Shown here: piece by piece, positions 23,101-34,429 of the stretch
Position numbering within the stretch: position 1 is the first letter of the stretch
How the letters are laid out: the number at the start of each line of letters is the position of its first letter
DNA from: Bactericera cockerelli
Lineage: Eukaryota > Arthropoda > Insecta > Hemiptera > Triozidae
Length of the DNA: 64,000 bases
NCBI GenBank assembly: GCA_024516035.1
Contig: CM044960.1
Coordinates: 19,546,668 to 19,610,667 of the forward strand
Reading direction: 5' to 3'
Notes under the pieces: generated by a model
Database searches by the model: none
Told to the model about the DNA's origin: nothing
The model's input: only the letters and a program-made list of their open reading frames with translations
Program-made: the position numbers and the translations under genes

Positions 23101-23673
23101 AAATGTCTACAGAGTGTAATTTATTTTCTACCTACTCAAGACGACCTAAAATGTAAATTTAAGTATAATTTTGAAATATTTTATTTTATTTATTTATTAA
23201 ATGTCTCCTTATTTTCTAGACATTTTAAATTTATGATAGGTTAAGATGTAGAAAGGTACAAAATTGATAGGCTGAAGATAGAAGTATGATACGAAATACA
23301 TAGGAAGGAAATGAAAAGTAATGAGAATGTGTATAAAAGATTAAGGTAAAGAGTAAAGTTCTTGATATGCCAGGTCACCACGTGGAGTATTGAAACTCAG
23401 GGTGAACTCACCAGGTGGGTGGTAGGGGGGTCTCATGGAGTATTGAAACTCAAAGTGAACTCACCAGGTGGGTGGTAGGGGGTCTCATGGAGTATTGAAA
23501 CTCAAAGTGAACTCACCAGGTGGATGGTAGGGGGGTCTGGCATCCCGAGGTTCCCCTGTGTGGGGGTGTCTGTAGTCCAGGAGCCGGGGGTGCTGTCTCA
23601 TCTGAGCCAACCTCAGGTAGAGTCTATCCAGAGTTGTTTCTATGCGAGATACGTAGGTACCCATGTAGATGAC
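20131..23673 (-). CDS. Insect gustatory receptor, C-terminal five exons
   Basis: Gustatory receptors are seven-transmembrane ligand-gated channels in sensory neuron membranes. Minus-strand exons in coding order: 23517-23673 (SRIETTLDRLYLRLAQM), 22452-22726 (TQHLNRYFGLIVLLQV, hydrophobic), 21831-21902 (SQKVVSSIHELLEEQQDSED), 21051-21140 (YYLTNMRIEFNMCHVFKIN) and 20131-20193 (TYLLVFVQF, stop TAA). Total 657 nt. All splice sites are canonical. The last three introns are phase 0, as is conserved in this superfamily, and the final exon has the family's TY-x5-QF signature. The LNxxFG and FxxCxxFxIN regions fit TM6 and TM7. The N-terminal exons were not found upstream to 64 kb. The receptor subfamily cannot be named. 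A tandem repeat triplicates the first donor. Confidence 0.85.
20297..20365 (+). repeat. Diverged fragment of the foldback 780-bp module
   Basis: TTGTGTTCGTTTTTGT, then a T run, then TTTGCTC(T/C)GATTTCAA, matches 8150-8200 of the foldback element with substitutions. It lies in the last intron of the gustatory receptor. Confidence 0.45.
22209..22285 (+). CDS. Unassigned exon-like segment
   Basis: One open plus frame (LVDGMDVQNYYLLMRAKK, then LETAVQ) ends at a good donor CAG|GTATGT; the acceptor AAAATAG is weak. It lies between two gustatory receptor exons on the opposite strand. It matches no family I can name and not ETFDH. A short duplication, TTCTGTTTAGACTGATT, lies on both sides. Confidence 0.25.
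23381..23540. repeat. 52-53 bp tandem repeat across a gustatory receptor exon border
   Basis: Three near-identical units contain CATGGAGTATTGAAACTCA and GTGAACTCACCAGGTGG. On the minus strand each repeats the exon end ACCTG followed by a GTGAGT donor (plus positions 23406-23411, 23459-23464 and 23511-23516). Confidence 0.8.
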
Positions 23674-25244
23674 CTGGAAGATGGACCCGGCTTATTGTTC
23701 TATCTATCTATCTTTTATTAGATTATAGTGGTGCATGTCAACATCTATGGTCATACACACCACTGTAGCTGTAGTAAAGCTACATGAGATCTATCGGCTT
23801 ATTGTTGACACTATCATTATTCATGAAAGTTCAGGAGTAATGGAAACTAATGCAAGATGCTGATTTGATCATTCTGGCCCGAAGTTTTACAGTAACAAGA
23901 TGTATTTTGAACTTGAGGGTCAGGATTTACCATCACCACTACTAATATTTATCAGTCTGGCTGGGGGACGTTAAACAGGGAGAAGACCAGTGTCTCGCTT
24001 GAGGTTTTTAATATTTAACTGTCAATTAGTTGAATTATACAAACATAATATACTATACTATAGAATAGAATAAATGATATTATTTTACTGACTGTAATAT
24101 TGACCTTATATTGAAGTACAAAAAGTCAATTTTGTGGTGTCTGATTTTTATTATCTTTTACGTGATTTTACTGTATAAATAATCATTTTATTGTATTTTT
24201 TATATTCATTTCATTACAATGGATTTTGATAAATATATTTTTATACATAAGTATTATATCTGTTAAATAAATCAATAAAATTACCCATAATATATTACGA
24301 ACGAGGAAAGAACTTTTTTTTTAATCTCACTCTTTCCTTACATTTTAATTTTCAATGGACGTTTGCACTAATTGTTTCATATTATATCTGTTTTGTTTAT
24401 GATAATATGGGCTCTTTCCTAACTGCTGTTGAAAGAACTCATGAAAACCTAACGTCTTAATCTTAGCCCATCATCTCACGAGTTATTTTCTGTTGATGTC
24501 CAAAATTTTGTAATATTTAGTAAGGGTCAGTGTTCAGATTACTTTGCTGAAATATTCCCTCTCCTAATACTCGTCCACTATCCACCCTATTATATTTCTA
24601 CATTTGTACTCACCCTTTTACCTTCTCTAATTGAATTCTTCCCTCTCAACATTCTTTACCTCTGGAATGATATGAGATTTGATTATGGAAATGATTAAGC
24701 TTTGAGTGGTAGGTTATACCTTTACCCTACGAGTAATATCTTTGAAATAATTATTTCAGAAAAGACGAGATGAGTTTTCAGTTTCATCATGTTCACTCAA
24801 TTACTTTTCTAATTCCATGAGGAGAACTAATGGAGCGCGCTCATTGGTTCCTGATGCAGAAATGCATGGAATCCACTCTCCAAGTTTAGAGTTCGGAGAA
24901 AATACCAGCATGTAGATTGTAGACCTAACATTGTAAAATATACAATTATACATTGCCCTAGAGTAGAAACAACTGGAATAAGATTTCTGAGGTTTGATAT
25001 AAAGAAGAAATCCAAATCCTCAAGATGGAAACAGTTATGACGGCCTAATATTCTTCAGAAAGAATCCATTATGTTATTAGATTAGAACAAGCGGGGTGTA
25101 TTATATTCATGATGAATCCTCTTAAATTCTAAAATAGTAAGAATATATTGGGCACTTCACAATACAGTTATAGATCATGGTTGAAAATATCATGTATTAT
25201 GTTGGTTCAGAGAAAAAAATATAGGAAGAGGAAAGTAAAAATTA
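23674..25244. other. Intergenic or intronic DNA, no feature supported
   Basis: AT-rich sequence expected to hold the missing upstream gustatory receptor exons. None could be read: the open frames (for example 24827-25015, minus) lack splice signals or family motifs. Confidence 0.5.
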
Positions 25245-26117
25245 CGGGGTGAGGTAAAAGTTTGTAAACCCTTTGATGTCTTTGGAAAAACTTTCTGAGT
25301 CAGTTCTAAATTTTACACAGTAGACCAGTGTAATAAAACCTTATATTAGAGAGGAGACAATTTTTTTGGGTCGGCCCCCATTTTGGGGCCAGGGAGGCCA
25401 AGTTCATTTTTTTAAAATACGAACCCCCGTTTTGCGATACAAATTCGAACAGGTCTTTTTATTACAAATATTTTGGTAAACATCTCATCTTATTGTCATT
25501 TACCAATTGAAAATGGCGGCCAAATTTACTTTTCCAATTGATTTTACAAAATTAGTCACCATTTTCAAATGCCAAACAATAGATAGCTGAAATATGTACT
25601 AAAGTATTTCTAAGGTCAATGCAAGTTAAATAATTTTTATTTTCGAGTATAACGAACTTTCAGGGCCGGCCCCTATGCAGGGGCCAAAGCAGATTAAGTT
25701 AATGTATAACCTCTCGCGATCTAATTTTGAGAAGATCTATTATTAGAAATAATTTTGTGCCAATATGAGCTATCTTTTTTTCTACGTTAGAGAATGGCAT
25801 GGCATCCATTTTTATACAACTTATGGCAAAAGTAAAGTTGGCCGCCATTTAAAAGAGGTGAATGATGAAGATTTTTTACAAAAGTATTTGTAATTAAAAG
25901 ATTGTTTTAAAAATAATGTATTGCATAAAGGAAGGTTCGTACACATTAAAAAAAAAATAACTTGACCTGCCCGGCCCCAACATGAGGGGCGGCCCAAAAA
26001 ATTGGCCCTACTGTGAAGGAAGGTTTTATCACCTCGGTTTACCGTGCAAAAAATCAGACTTACTCAGTTAGCTCTTCAAAAGATATTCAGGGATATCTAG
26101 ACTTTTGCCCCACCATG
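25245..26117. mobile_element. Degenerate TA-flanked inverted-repeat element
   Basis: The left end (GGGGTGAGGTAAAAGTTTG) and the inverted right end (GGTGGGGCAAAAGTCTAG) lie inside TA dinucleotides. Their similarity continues for about 130 bp (both have a GATAAAACCTT-like word, then GGGCCGGCCCC-like blocks). The interior has no frame. TA flanks and GGGGCAAAAGT ends fit a Tc1/mariner-type non-autonomous element; the class is inferred. Confidence 0.6.
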
Positions 26118-28077
26118 TATATTTTAACCATTCTAGCAACCAAAAATTTGGTGTCTTTTTGCACATCCACGAATTCATTATTTATAGCACATTGCATACT
26201 TTGTAAAATTACACGGCGCTCATAGGAACTTGGCCATTTATCTGTGATGGTGAATTGAAGAAGAACTAATAGAAGAAAACCTGTCACTAGATAAACCGGC
26301 CCTGTGATATTTCACAACGAATGATCTCTCGAAAACTAGTTGACCATAGACCAGAATAAAATGCCAAGCTATATTGGAACAGGAATAAAATAAATGTGCA
26401 GAAAGTACAAAACCATATAGACATTATAGACCTACCTTACGAGTGGCCTATGGCTTTAGAATTTTAAATTCCATTGGTGAAGATCCAGAGAAAAAGCAGG
26501 GACAAGTTGTATACAATGAATAAAGAGAAAAATGTGAGAAAGGTTGAGCCTTTCTCGCAGAAGAGAAAGATTTATGAATAGGCCATAGCAAAGATTAAAA
26601 AGGTGAAAGGTAAGGCGGCACTGTTATTATTCTATTGTTGGTTTGCTGTAAAGAATACTTCGTTTTCCTCGGTGAACATAGGCAACTGTTTTCCTTATTT
26701 ATTATTTAAAAGTTTAAATATTGTTGTGCTTTTCATGACCATCAGGATCGTTACTAAAAGGACATTGAACTTTCGCTATTCAATGAGACCTTTGAGGTTT
26801 TCATTTCATTCGTTTTTATTATTGGTAGATATTAGTACCAATGTCTAATAGCCTTATTTCATAATACATTTTATTAAGATCTACAATCTCAGACCAGCTT
26901 TGTGAAGCAAGAAAACGTCAATAAACGTTATTAACCTTGAAAACTATTGTGCCAATTTTTCTAAGTGATAAAAATAGTATGATGTACCTATCAGCTTTTC
27001 TTAAAAAAAAATTTAAGGTATGGTCTCTATTTTGTTTTTGTTTGATGCAATTTGTTTACAATTTCATAAATTCAGCGTGGTAAGAAGCAAGTTCAAATTA
27101 AAACACTGAATTGAAAAATCTTAAACTCTAGTGTACTCGAACTCAGAACCCTCGGTCCGTATCTATAAGAATACTTCTAGTTTTATAAACATTGTCAAGT
27201 CCATAAACGCTCCTCTGATAACAATCCTGGAAGGCGAATATGAGATTTTTTAATTATTTATAACCAGAACTTTGCACCCTCATTAACTTATGAAAAATTT
27301 CACTGCATTGTTCTTTCGTCCCTGCACACCTCTTCCTCATCTTCCTCTGCCTGCCTTACCTCGCGCTATGGTATTCATTAGAGAAAGGGTATGAAGAAAT
27401 GTGAAGATAGGTAGGGGCAAGGAGATTCTATAATTTTATTGTTTACAACATATTTTTTTAAAAACTTTCTTCTCGCTTCCCGTTCTTTCTTCGCCCTGCT
27501 AATGAGGAGACGTACCTACAACACGGACAAATGTTTTATTACTCCTCAAGCCATTAGTAACTCACAACTAGACTCATTATGGCGAGGTACCTGTTTAATA
27601 TAGCACAGGGCGGTGCTGGAGAATAAAGGTGAAACAACTACTTACTTAAGTTTGTAAGTAAACAGATTAGAGAGGATGATATAGGTATTTACTTTACAAC
27701 TTTACAAAATTTGGATTCTTATTATACTTAAATAATTAAAAAGAGAAGTAACTTGAACCGTTCTAAATAATCTTACTGATTTGACGTTAGGTGGGGGCAT
27801 TGAACTTGTAAACTCGTATTTGCAATGGTGTATTCAATGAAAGTCTTGAAGAGCTAATTTTAATGCTCGCAGTACCTATAGAAAATAATCGATATCCGCA
27901 CTGAAGACACAGAAAACCCCATTATAAGAATCCATCATACATTCTACATAATTATTTATAATACCTCCAATTCTACATTAAGCATAATAATTTATTATGC
28001 ATGATACTTTTCTTCTCTTGTCCTATTAATCGAACTCTAGGCAGACTCGGACACACAGCACCAGACCTCCACACAAG
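26118..28077. other. No gene or named repeat seen
   Basis: AT-rich DNA with only short chance frames. TCTCGAAAACTAGTTGACC near 26325 resembles the dispersed CTCG-AAC motif discussed for the foldback elements. A possible tRNA-like relic (CTCGAACTCAGAACCC) is near 27138. Confidence 0.4.
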
Positions 28078-28230
28078 TTGAAGTTATCATATTTGTGTTC
28101 TAATCACCTTCGTGATGTCACAACTACTCAAACTCACGCTCCATTTTTTTGGACAGAAATTGCGACTCGAACCATCGACCTCTCCACCAGGTTACAACAT
28201 GTTATCGATCAAGCTAGTTGTGAATGTTTT
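28078..28230 (-). repeat. tRNA(Lys)-like SINE, copy 3
   Basis: On the minus strand: B-box-like GGTTCGAGTCGC, body with GAGTTTGAGTAGTTGTGACA and end ATATGATAACTTCAA. Same family as 142, 1943, 48020 and 52558. Confidence 0.6.
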
Positions 28231-29054
28231 TTTTATCGATTCTCCAAATTTCAAGTTTTTCTATGCAGCCAATTAAGAACTTCGTTCATTATGAAAGCAT
28301 GTTCACTGAGTCTTACAAGACTCTACTACCTATTAAAAAAAATATTATTTGGTCTTGACATTACTTTCAACTTCATGGTCATATCACCAAGTTGATTTTG
28401 CCCTACATTCACTGGAAACTCACAAACTAGTTACTCAAATCAACCCCACTCAGTCTGAGTGACTGTTATCTATCTCTTTATTGCGCTATACGTAAGTATG
28501 TATATGTGTATATAGTGTATGAGTGAGTAATGTGAGTATGGGTATGTGAAGCGCGTGAGAAATGGAGTGATAAAAGGAAGAGTAATGTTAGACGGAACTG
28601 GTGAGGAAGAGGAAAAGAGGAGGATGGTGGAGATAAACACAGGATTTTCTCTTTGCAAATATTTCTTGAGGAAATTGTATTTGTTTTTCTTTTTCTGATG
28701 TGCTTTCCGAAATCCTTGGTATTTTCCTTCAGTTTCGATGTTGTTTGTTCGTTCGTTCATATCTGAAAGGCACCATTGCTAAGCATTGTCCACTTTTGCT
28801 TTGAACTAACAGTGAGTTCGTTTTAAAATACTCATATTTAAAATTTGAAAAACCTGACATATTATACTTAGTTACGTTTTTATCTTGTATTTTGTCATAT
28901 TCTTAGCTAGTTATGAACCTCAATAAGCTTGAATGACGCCGGAATACTATTGAAAAAACGTCACGTCTTACATGAACCGATTAAAACTTGCGAGGATCAC
29001 CAGCAGTAAGTTTACAAAACAATCCACTTCCACATAAATTCAAAAATAACAGTA

Positions 29055-29300
29055 GCCAGCATCGATGCCATGCTGAATGCACCAGATCCGTCATTGAAAA
29101 TTTTAAAGCGGGTTATTAGAATGGGTGACTATTTAAATTCAAAGCCTCGCCTTTCCCCGTCGTGTATGACCATGCACGACATAAACAGCCTCGTCCTGAG
29201 ATGCTGGCTATTCCCGGCCCAACGCAGGATGGGTGAGATTGATGTGGGTAACTCGTTTGTAAGTTTCCAGCGAATAGCCGTTACGATATGACCTCAGATT
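29055..29300 (+). repeat. 5S-rRNA-derived SINE (SINE3), copy 2
   Basis: The head GCCAGCATCGATGCCATGCT and GAATGGGTGACTA keep the 5S layout. The tail GGGTGAGATTGATGTGGGTA follows. It is more diverged than the 34-kb copy. Confidence 0.75.
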
Positions 29301-29730
29301 TTAGGGTAGACTTTTAAACCTCAAAACATAAAAATAACATAAAACAATTCACAGTGGTTATAATATTTATTTTACCATTATAATCTATGTATTTATTGCA
29401 ATAGCTCCTTACTTTACCTACTTTGTGCTTCCTATTCCTGAACAGTTCCCCGCCCCGCGCCTTCATAAATTACTCCCTCGTCCAAAGGTCAAATTTTACG
29501 CAACAATTTTTCTAGCGCTCCTAAGCTTGAGATGATGACATCACTCGGCACTTATTTTCTACCCAGAATTATTGCGCTACTCAAAATTCCTTTTAATTTT
29601 GCTGACGTAAGCTACTCAGTATCTTTTGTGACGCGTCAGCTCCACTGTTGTTAGCTAATACTCCATTGCTTGGAAATAATTTTCACATTTTCTTCTTTTA
29701 TTGAATAATGACTAACAATGCTAACTGATA

Positions 29731-29880
29731 GCCAGCGCTGATGGCATGTTAAATACAGCGGTTCTCGTTCTGTCACTGAAGTTAAGCAACACCGAGCTAG
29801 GTTCAGGGTTGATGTAGGTACTTGGTTGGATGGTTTTGTGAGTTTCCGGTGAATGAAGGGTAAAACCCCAAATTCGAACA
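29731..29880 (+). repeat. 5S-rRNA-derived SINE (SINE3), copy 3, internally shortened
   Basis: GCCAGCGCTGATGGCATGTT and AAGTTAAGCAACACCGAGC are 5S-like. The middle is deleted and the tail GTGAGTTTCCGGTGAATGAA follows directly. Confidence 0.75.
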
Positions 29881-30394
29881 ACCTATAGTTGTGAAAGAGA
29901 CGTGTTCATTTCACATACCTAATTTAAAAAAAAAAAAAATATTTCTAGAAAAAAAGACGTAGGTATCATTTGTTTTCCGAAGAGATAAAATTGTGATTAT
30001 TTTCCAAATAAACGCATCCCCTATATTATAATCATATAGATATCATGATTGCAGCACAAACTTTGTAGTTTTACATGACTCTCTTTTTGTATAGGGCGTT
30101 CTTCCACACCTCGGCCGAGGTGTTAGATAGATGGTAAATATTATTCCTCTTCATTTTATGAACGCCAATATTTTTTAATGTATATGCAATGCGCCTGAAC
30201 TGTTCTAGGGTTATTCAGGAGATTTTGTTTTATTTCTACATGTGTAGGTATGACGGCTTTTAAATTTACAAAGGTTCAAAATAAAGTTCGTGTATTGGTC
30301 TTTTCAGATGCTAATCTTGCTAAAAACTAACGCCACTTACTAAGAAATGAATTTTAATATTTAGGTAGCGGTAGGTACATCAATCTTATATGTA

Positions 30395-30470
30395 GTACCA
30401 ACCTCAGTAGCCTTGTGAATAGTGAAGTAAATGCCTTTATTCCGAGAGATCTTGGTTCGAGTCATATTTT
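30395..30470 (+). repeat. tRNA-like SINE relic
   Basis: ACCTCAGTAGCCTTGTGAAT and B-box-like TTGGTTCGAGTCA have tRNA spacing, but the stems do not pair convincingly. Confidence 0.35.
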
Positions 30471-30837
30471 CTGGTTGTCCCTTAATCTAATGGCAAGGGT
30501 TGAAAAGCTTCATCTCTGGAGCTGGATTTAAAAAAATGTAGTGCTTTTGTTGTAGCGCTTTGAACCTTATTTTTGTCATTATTTACTCTGGAAGAAGATA
30601 AGCTATTTCAGTAGTAAATTTAGTTTAGAGTGTTTATCAATACGCAGATCATGATTTTTTTACTCCGTGTGCATACCATCTATTTTAGAAATGTTGTCAT
30701 TTGTGTATCGAAGTACAAATAATCATCTGTATCGAAGTACACAAATGTGTACGTCCGGACTTTATCCATACAATTTTTAAAAAAAGTTCTCGGTCTGAGG
30801 AGGATAAAGCCTTTACATTAATTTAATTATTTTTTTT

Positions 30838-31017
30838 CGCACTCTGGTAATGCCGCCACTGATCGTTACTCATACAAGTAACTTCACGATTTCTGAGTTG
30901 ATCCTAGAAGTGAAACGTATAGAGAGTAGAAAATTGTCTAGTTTGTTGGGATTCGAACTCGGGTTACAACTCCGTGCAAGCTGAGTGCTCCATTGACTCA
31001 GCCACCGTGACCATAGA
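30838..31017 (-). repeat. tRNA-like SINE related to the foldback SINE
   Basis: On the minus strand: GGTCACGGTGGCTGAGTCAA and B box GAGTTCGAATCCC. The body ends ACGATCAGTGGCGGCATTAC, parallel to GACCAGTGGCTGAATCATAG in the copy at 9593-9926. Confidence 0.6.
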
Positions 31018-33190
31018 TACTTTTCTAAAAAATAAATTTATTTATAAACGTAACTTAAGGCGCACCTTATACTTGGTACACTCATAAAGTTTACAACTTA
31101 TATCCTCTCCAACCTTTGGTTGACGGTAGGGATTCATGCAAAACGTTAACCCTGTATATTCTAAACTTTTTGTTTAACAAAAACATCAGGAATCAACATA
31201 GGTATTAAAAGTTCTAAAAAAACTTTTAAATTAAAAAAGATTTCCATTTTTTAGGGCTTTTTTGAAATTATTATCATCTGTAATGGAAAGTACTGTTTCT
31301 ATCAGGGACTATTCGAACACGAATTTGCATTTTACTAGTTCTCTGAACTATATCGTCTGCTTCTTCATCTAAGAATGTGTCAAATGAGGTAAGGGTTCTC
31401 ATGACTATGGGAAAAATGTAGAACTATGTAAAATGAAATAAATAAAAGTAGAGCTTTTAGTACATCACATTTAGCTGGTATGATGCTAGTGTGTGCTAAG
31501 AATCTCAAAAAATGCTTACCACATAAAATGTTGACAACATAATCTTCTTCTTCTCTTACTCTGTCTTATCCCGCTCAAGCAGGGTCGACATTGTTCAACC
31601 TCATGGTTGAGGTTCATTGGTTTTGGCAGATTCAGTATTATGACAACATAATACTGAATCCTAAAACGACTCATTTTGTTTTACAAAAAAAAAAAAAAAA
31701 CTCATAAGTGCTTTCCTGCATGGCATAGGTGAGCATCTAGGGATTCTAGGACTCTATCCAAATAACAGCTTTGCCAGGTAGAAGGGCAGGACTGGCGTCT
31801 TCAACTTTTGCCCCGGGTGACAGAAAGTTAGATCCGTTCGTGAGTGTAGGTCTGTAGATACTGTAGGTATTGTTTTAAATTGAACTTGTTGGAAGTACAC
31901 GATAACAGGAGTAGGATCATATTGTACGAATGCCTGCAAGGAAAGAGTTATAATCTCGTCTACCACTCCACAGTAAGTACTGGGACTCAAGGGGTTAACA
32001 AATGATGGAGGGGGAAGAAAGCCTCCCTGGAAACGTGAGCGGAATCTCAAGTGCCTCTCCTTTTCGCTCCCCCGGGACTCCCGGAAAACCTGGATTTACT
32101 TCTCGTATTTATAGAAATGTGGGGAAAAAAACTCCTGATTCCGTCTGAAAGATAAAAGCTACACGAGAAAAACAAACTTTAAAAGATGAAAGAAAATATT
32201 TTATACAAATTGAATCATAATTTATTATTTGCAGGTTGTGGTTTCATGTAAAAGTCCCTTAAAGAGAATATCTGCAGAAGAAGGAACTTATTATGGAAAA
32301 TATTCTTTAATATACAATATTTTTTTTGTAGAAAATACTTATCATAACCTTTACTTGGCACAATTTTAGGTGGTAAGATACTCTAATTGACTGTTAGGTC
32401 AATGTACAACCATTTGTAGGTACCTATACAATATTTCTACATCTTAGGGTATGATTTTCTGTTTGGGCCCATATTTCTATAGAGGCATTGCGAGTTGCGA
32501 GCATATAGGGATAGAAAGGTCAACACATTTATGAGGGTTTGAGGAAATTTATATTGATATGTTTCCTGACTGAGACTTTGATAGTTTCACATGTCGGTGT
32601 GGAGCATGTATGTACAGGATTGTAGCACAGGTAGGTAGGTACTGTGTCTTTGTGCAGGGAGAACAAGAATATGCTAATGAATTTGAATGAAATTTTCAAG
32701 TAGATAATACATGTGCAAATAGTTATTTCTGATTAAGTGCAATAAAAACGGAGCTCTACGAGAGATGAGAACTTTATTTAGGTAAATCTTTGGTGTGAAA
32801 GAAAAACAAAACATTGCATTTTGCTTTTCCTAAAGATAAAGTTAATAACACCACGAATTTTACGCCATGGATCTGAAATGAAAGCAGCAAGACTAACTCT
32901 CATTATCTTCCAAGTTTGTATTAAACCCACGTTCCTGAAAAATAATAAGTAATAAAATGGAATAAAAGTAAGATACTGTGCTCTAGCTTAGGTACTCCTT
33001 TCAAAATGTTCAAGTCAAGAAAATTCAAAGAACACCTGAAAACATCCATTTAAAAAAATAATTAACAAGAAGCAAGGAGAAGACTGGGGCAAGAGGGGAG
33101 ATACAGCTGGAAGGAAGGTTAGATAGAGAAGAAAGAAAAGAAAGTTACTTCAGTAGCAGGTTATTGCATTAGAAAAGAAGAAAGTGTTCC
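31018..33190. other. No supported gene; one dispersed repeat
   Basis: 31554-31632 (GGGTCGACATTGTTCAACC and TGGTTGAGGTTCATTGG) matches 43890-43985 as a dispersed repeat. On the minus strand CTTTCCTTGCAG near 31940 is a fair acceptor, but no donor or family match follows. ERGFNTNLEDNES and a stop near 32895-32935 (minus), with AATAAA downstream, could be a last exon; too short to support. Confidence 0.35.
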
Positions 33191-33191
33191 G

Positions 33192-33255
33192 TAAATAACA
33201 TCATTTAGTTGTAAGTAGTTTTCTAAATAACATTATTTAGTTGTAAGTAGTTTTG
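33192..33255. repeat. 32-bp tandem duplication
   Basis: TAAATAACAT(C/T)ATTTAGTTG plus TAAGTAGTTTT occurs twice (starting at 33192 and 33224). Confidence 0.7.
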
Positions 33256-33485
33256 TAAATAGTACACTTTCAGGTTAAAGTTGTATGTTTCCATAAAAAC
33301 CACTAACAAACTATAAAACAGTGTTATCCAGACAGAAATTATTCTTCTCAAAATCCAAACACTTCAAGCTATAGTACCTAACACATTATTGTTAATCTTT
33401 ATTTACAGAAATGTCACAGTCGTCACACTGTCAAAAAAGAATGTCTACGTTAAAATTGGCGGTAGAAAATTGTTTAATTTAATTT

Positions 33486-33870
33486 AAAAAAATAAAATTT
33501 CCATTTTCCTAGTTCTGGAGGACTTTAGGTGGGTGAGTTTTTTTTTAAATCCAGTAGTCTCGAATATCTCCATGACCAAGAACACTTCGTCCAGAGACTG
33601 ACTGTTCTCATGAAAGGAATAGGCTTTTGAACATAGAGAGTTCATTATTGTACAACCCCTACCAACTAAGCCCAGACGGGCCGTCAAAGGCACACGACTG
33701 GGAAATAGGATGAGAGATTTTCCCTCTGGTCACAATAGATCTTACCAGGTCGCAGTGTTAATTGTATGGTGTTTAATCTGAAACCATGAAACCAGGTCAT
33801 ATAATAATAATAATTAAAAAATATGAAATTTACATCTTCCTAGTTCTGGAGGACTTTAGGTGGGTGTGTA
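33486..33870. repeat. Short direct repeat pair about 330 bp apart
   Basis: CCTAGTTCTGGAGGACTTTA, continuing GGTGGGTG, occurs near 33510 and again near 33840. The two copies have similar AT-rich left flanks and a nearby CATGACCAAG. Nothing else is recognised between them. Confidence 0.5.
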
Positions 33871-34170
33871 AAACAATACATGACCAAGCAGAGGGTTATG
33901 CTTCTAATATTACCAGGTAATTTAACAGGGGTGCTTTGTAACCCTTTCCTCAGGAATCCACATCATACATGATTATATTTCCCCATTTCCCAACCTAAAT
34001 TTTCTCATATAAAGTTCACAGTTTCTCGCGTATGTGTACTTGAAACACATCTCAAACAAAGGTATCATTTTACACCATGGAACAAGTATTATAAATAGAA
34101 GTGCTTCTCCGTCGGATATAATGGCCTACCCTAGTAATGTCGACTTGGATCTCTACCAAGCTGCATGAGA

Positions 34171-34429
34171 TTTTTTTTTTTTTGGGTTTAACGTCGCTTT
34201 CAACTGCCATGGTCATATCACGACGGGGGTTTTACCCTCCATTCGCAGGAAACTCACAAATCTGCTACTCACATTGACCTCACCCAGCCTGAGTGGGGCC
34301 GGGAAAAGCCAGCGTCACGAGAATTAGAATTTGAATGGTCACCCATCCAAGTCTTAACCTCGCTGGATGTCGTTTAACTTCGGTGTTCTGAAGGGAACCG
34401 GTGTATTCAACATGCCATCGACGCTGGCT
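34171..34429 (-). repeat. 5S-rRNA-derived SINE (SINE3), copy 4, with target duplication
   Basis: On the minus strand the head is a near-complete 5S domain: GCCAGCGTCGATGGCATGTT, GAAGTTAAACGACATCCAGC and CTTGGATGGGTGACC. The shared tail and poly(A) follow. TGCATGAGA flanks both sides (34162-34170 and 34430-34438), proving insertion by retroposition. It is almost identical to the copy at 37662. Confidence 0.9.

Noticed and set aside
24827..25015. Minus frame as a receptor exon
   Set aside because: Hydrophobic by AT composition; no splice sites and no motif.
31754..32050. 98-codon minus frame near 31.9 kb as an upstream gustatory receptor exon
   Set aside because: There is a fair acceptor (CTTTCCTTGCAG), but no donor and no receptor motif in a consistent frame.
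34171..34429. Possible functional 5S rRNA gene
   Set aside because: It is fused to a SINE tail with poly(A) and target duplications and has substitutions throughout the 5S part.
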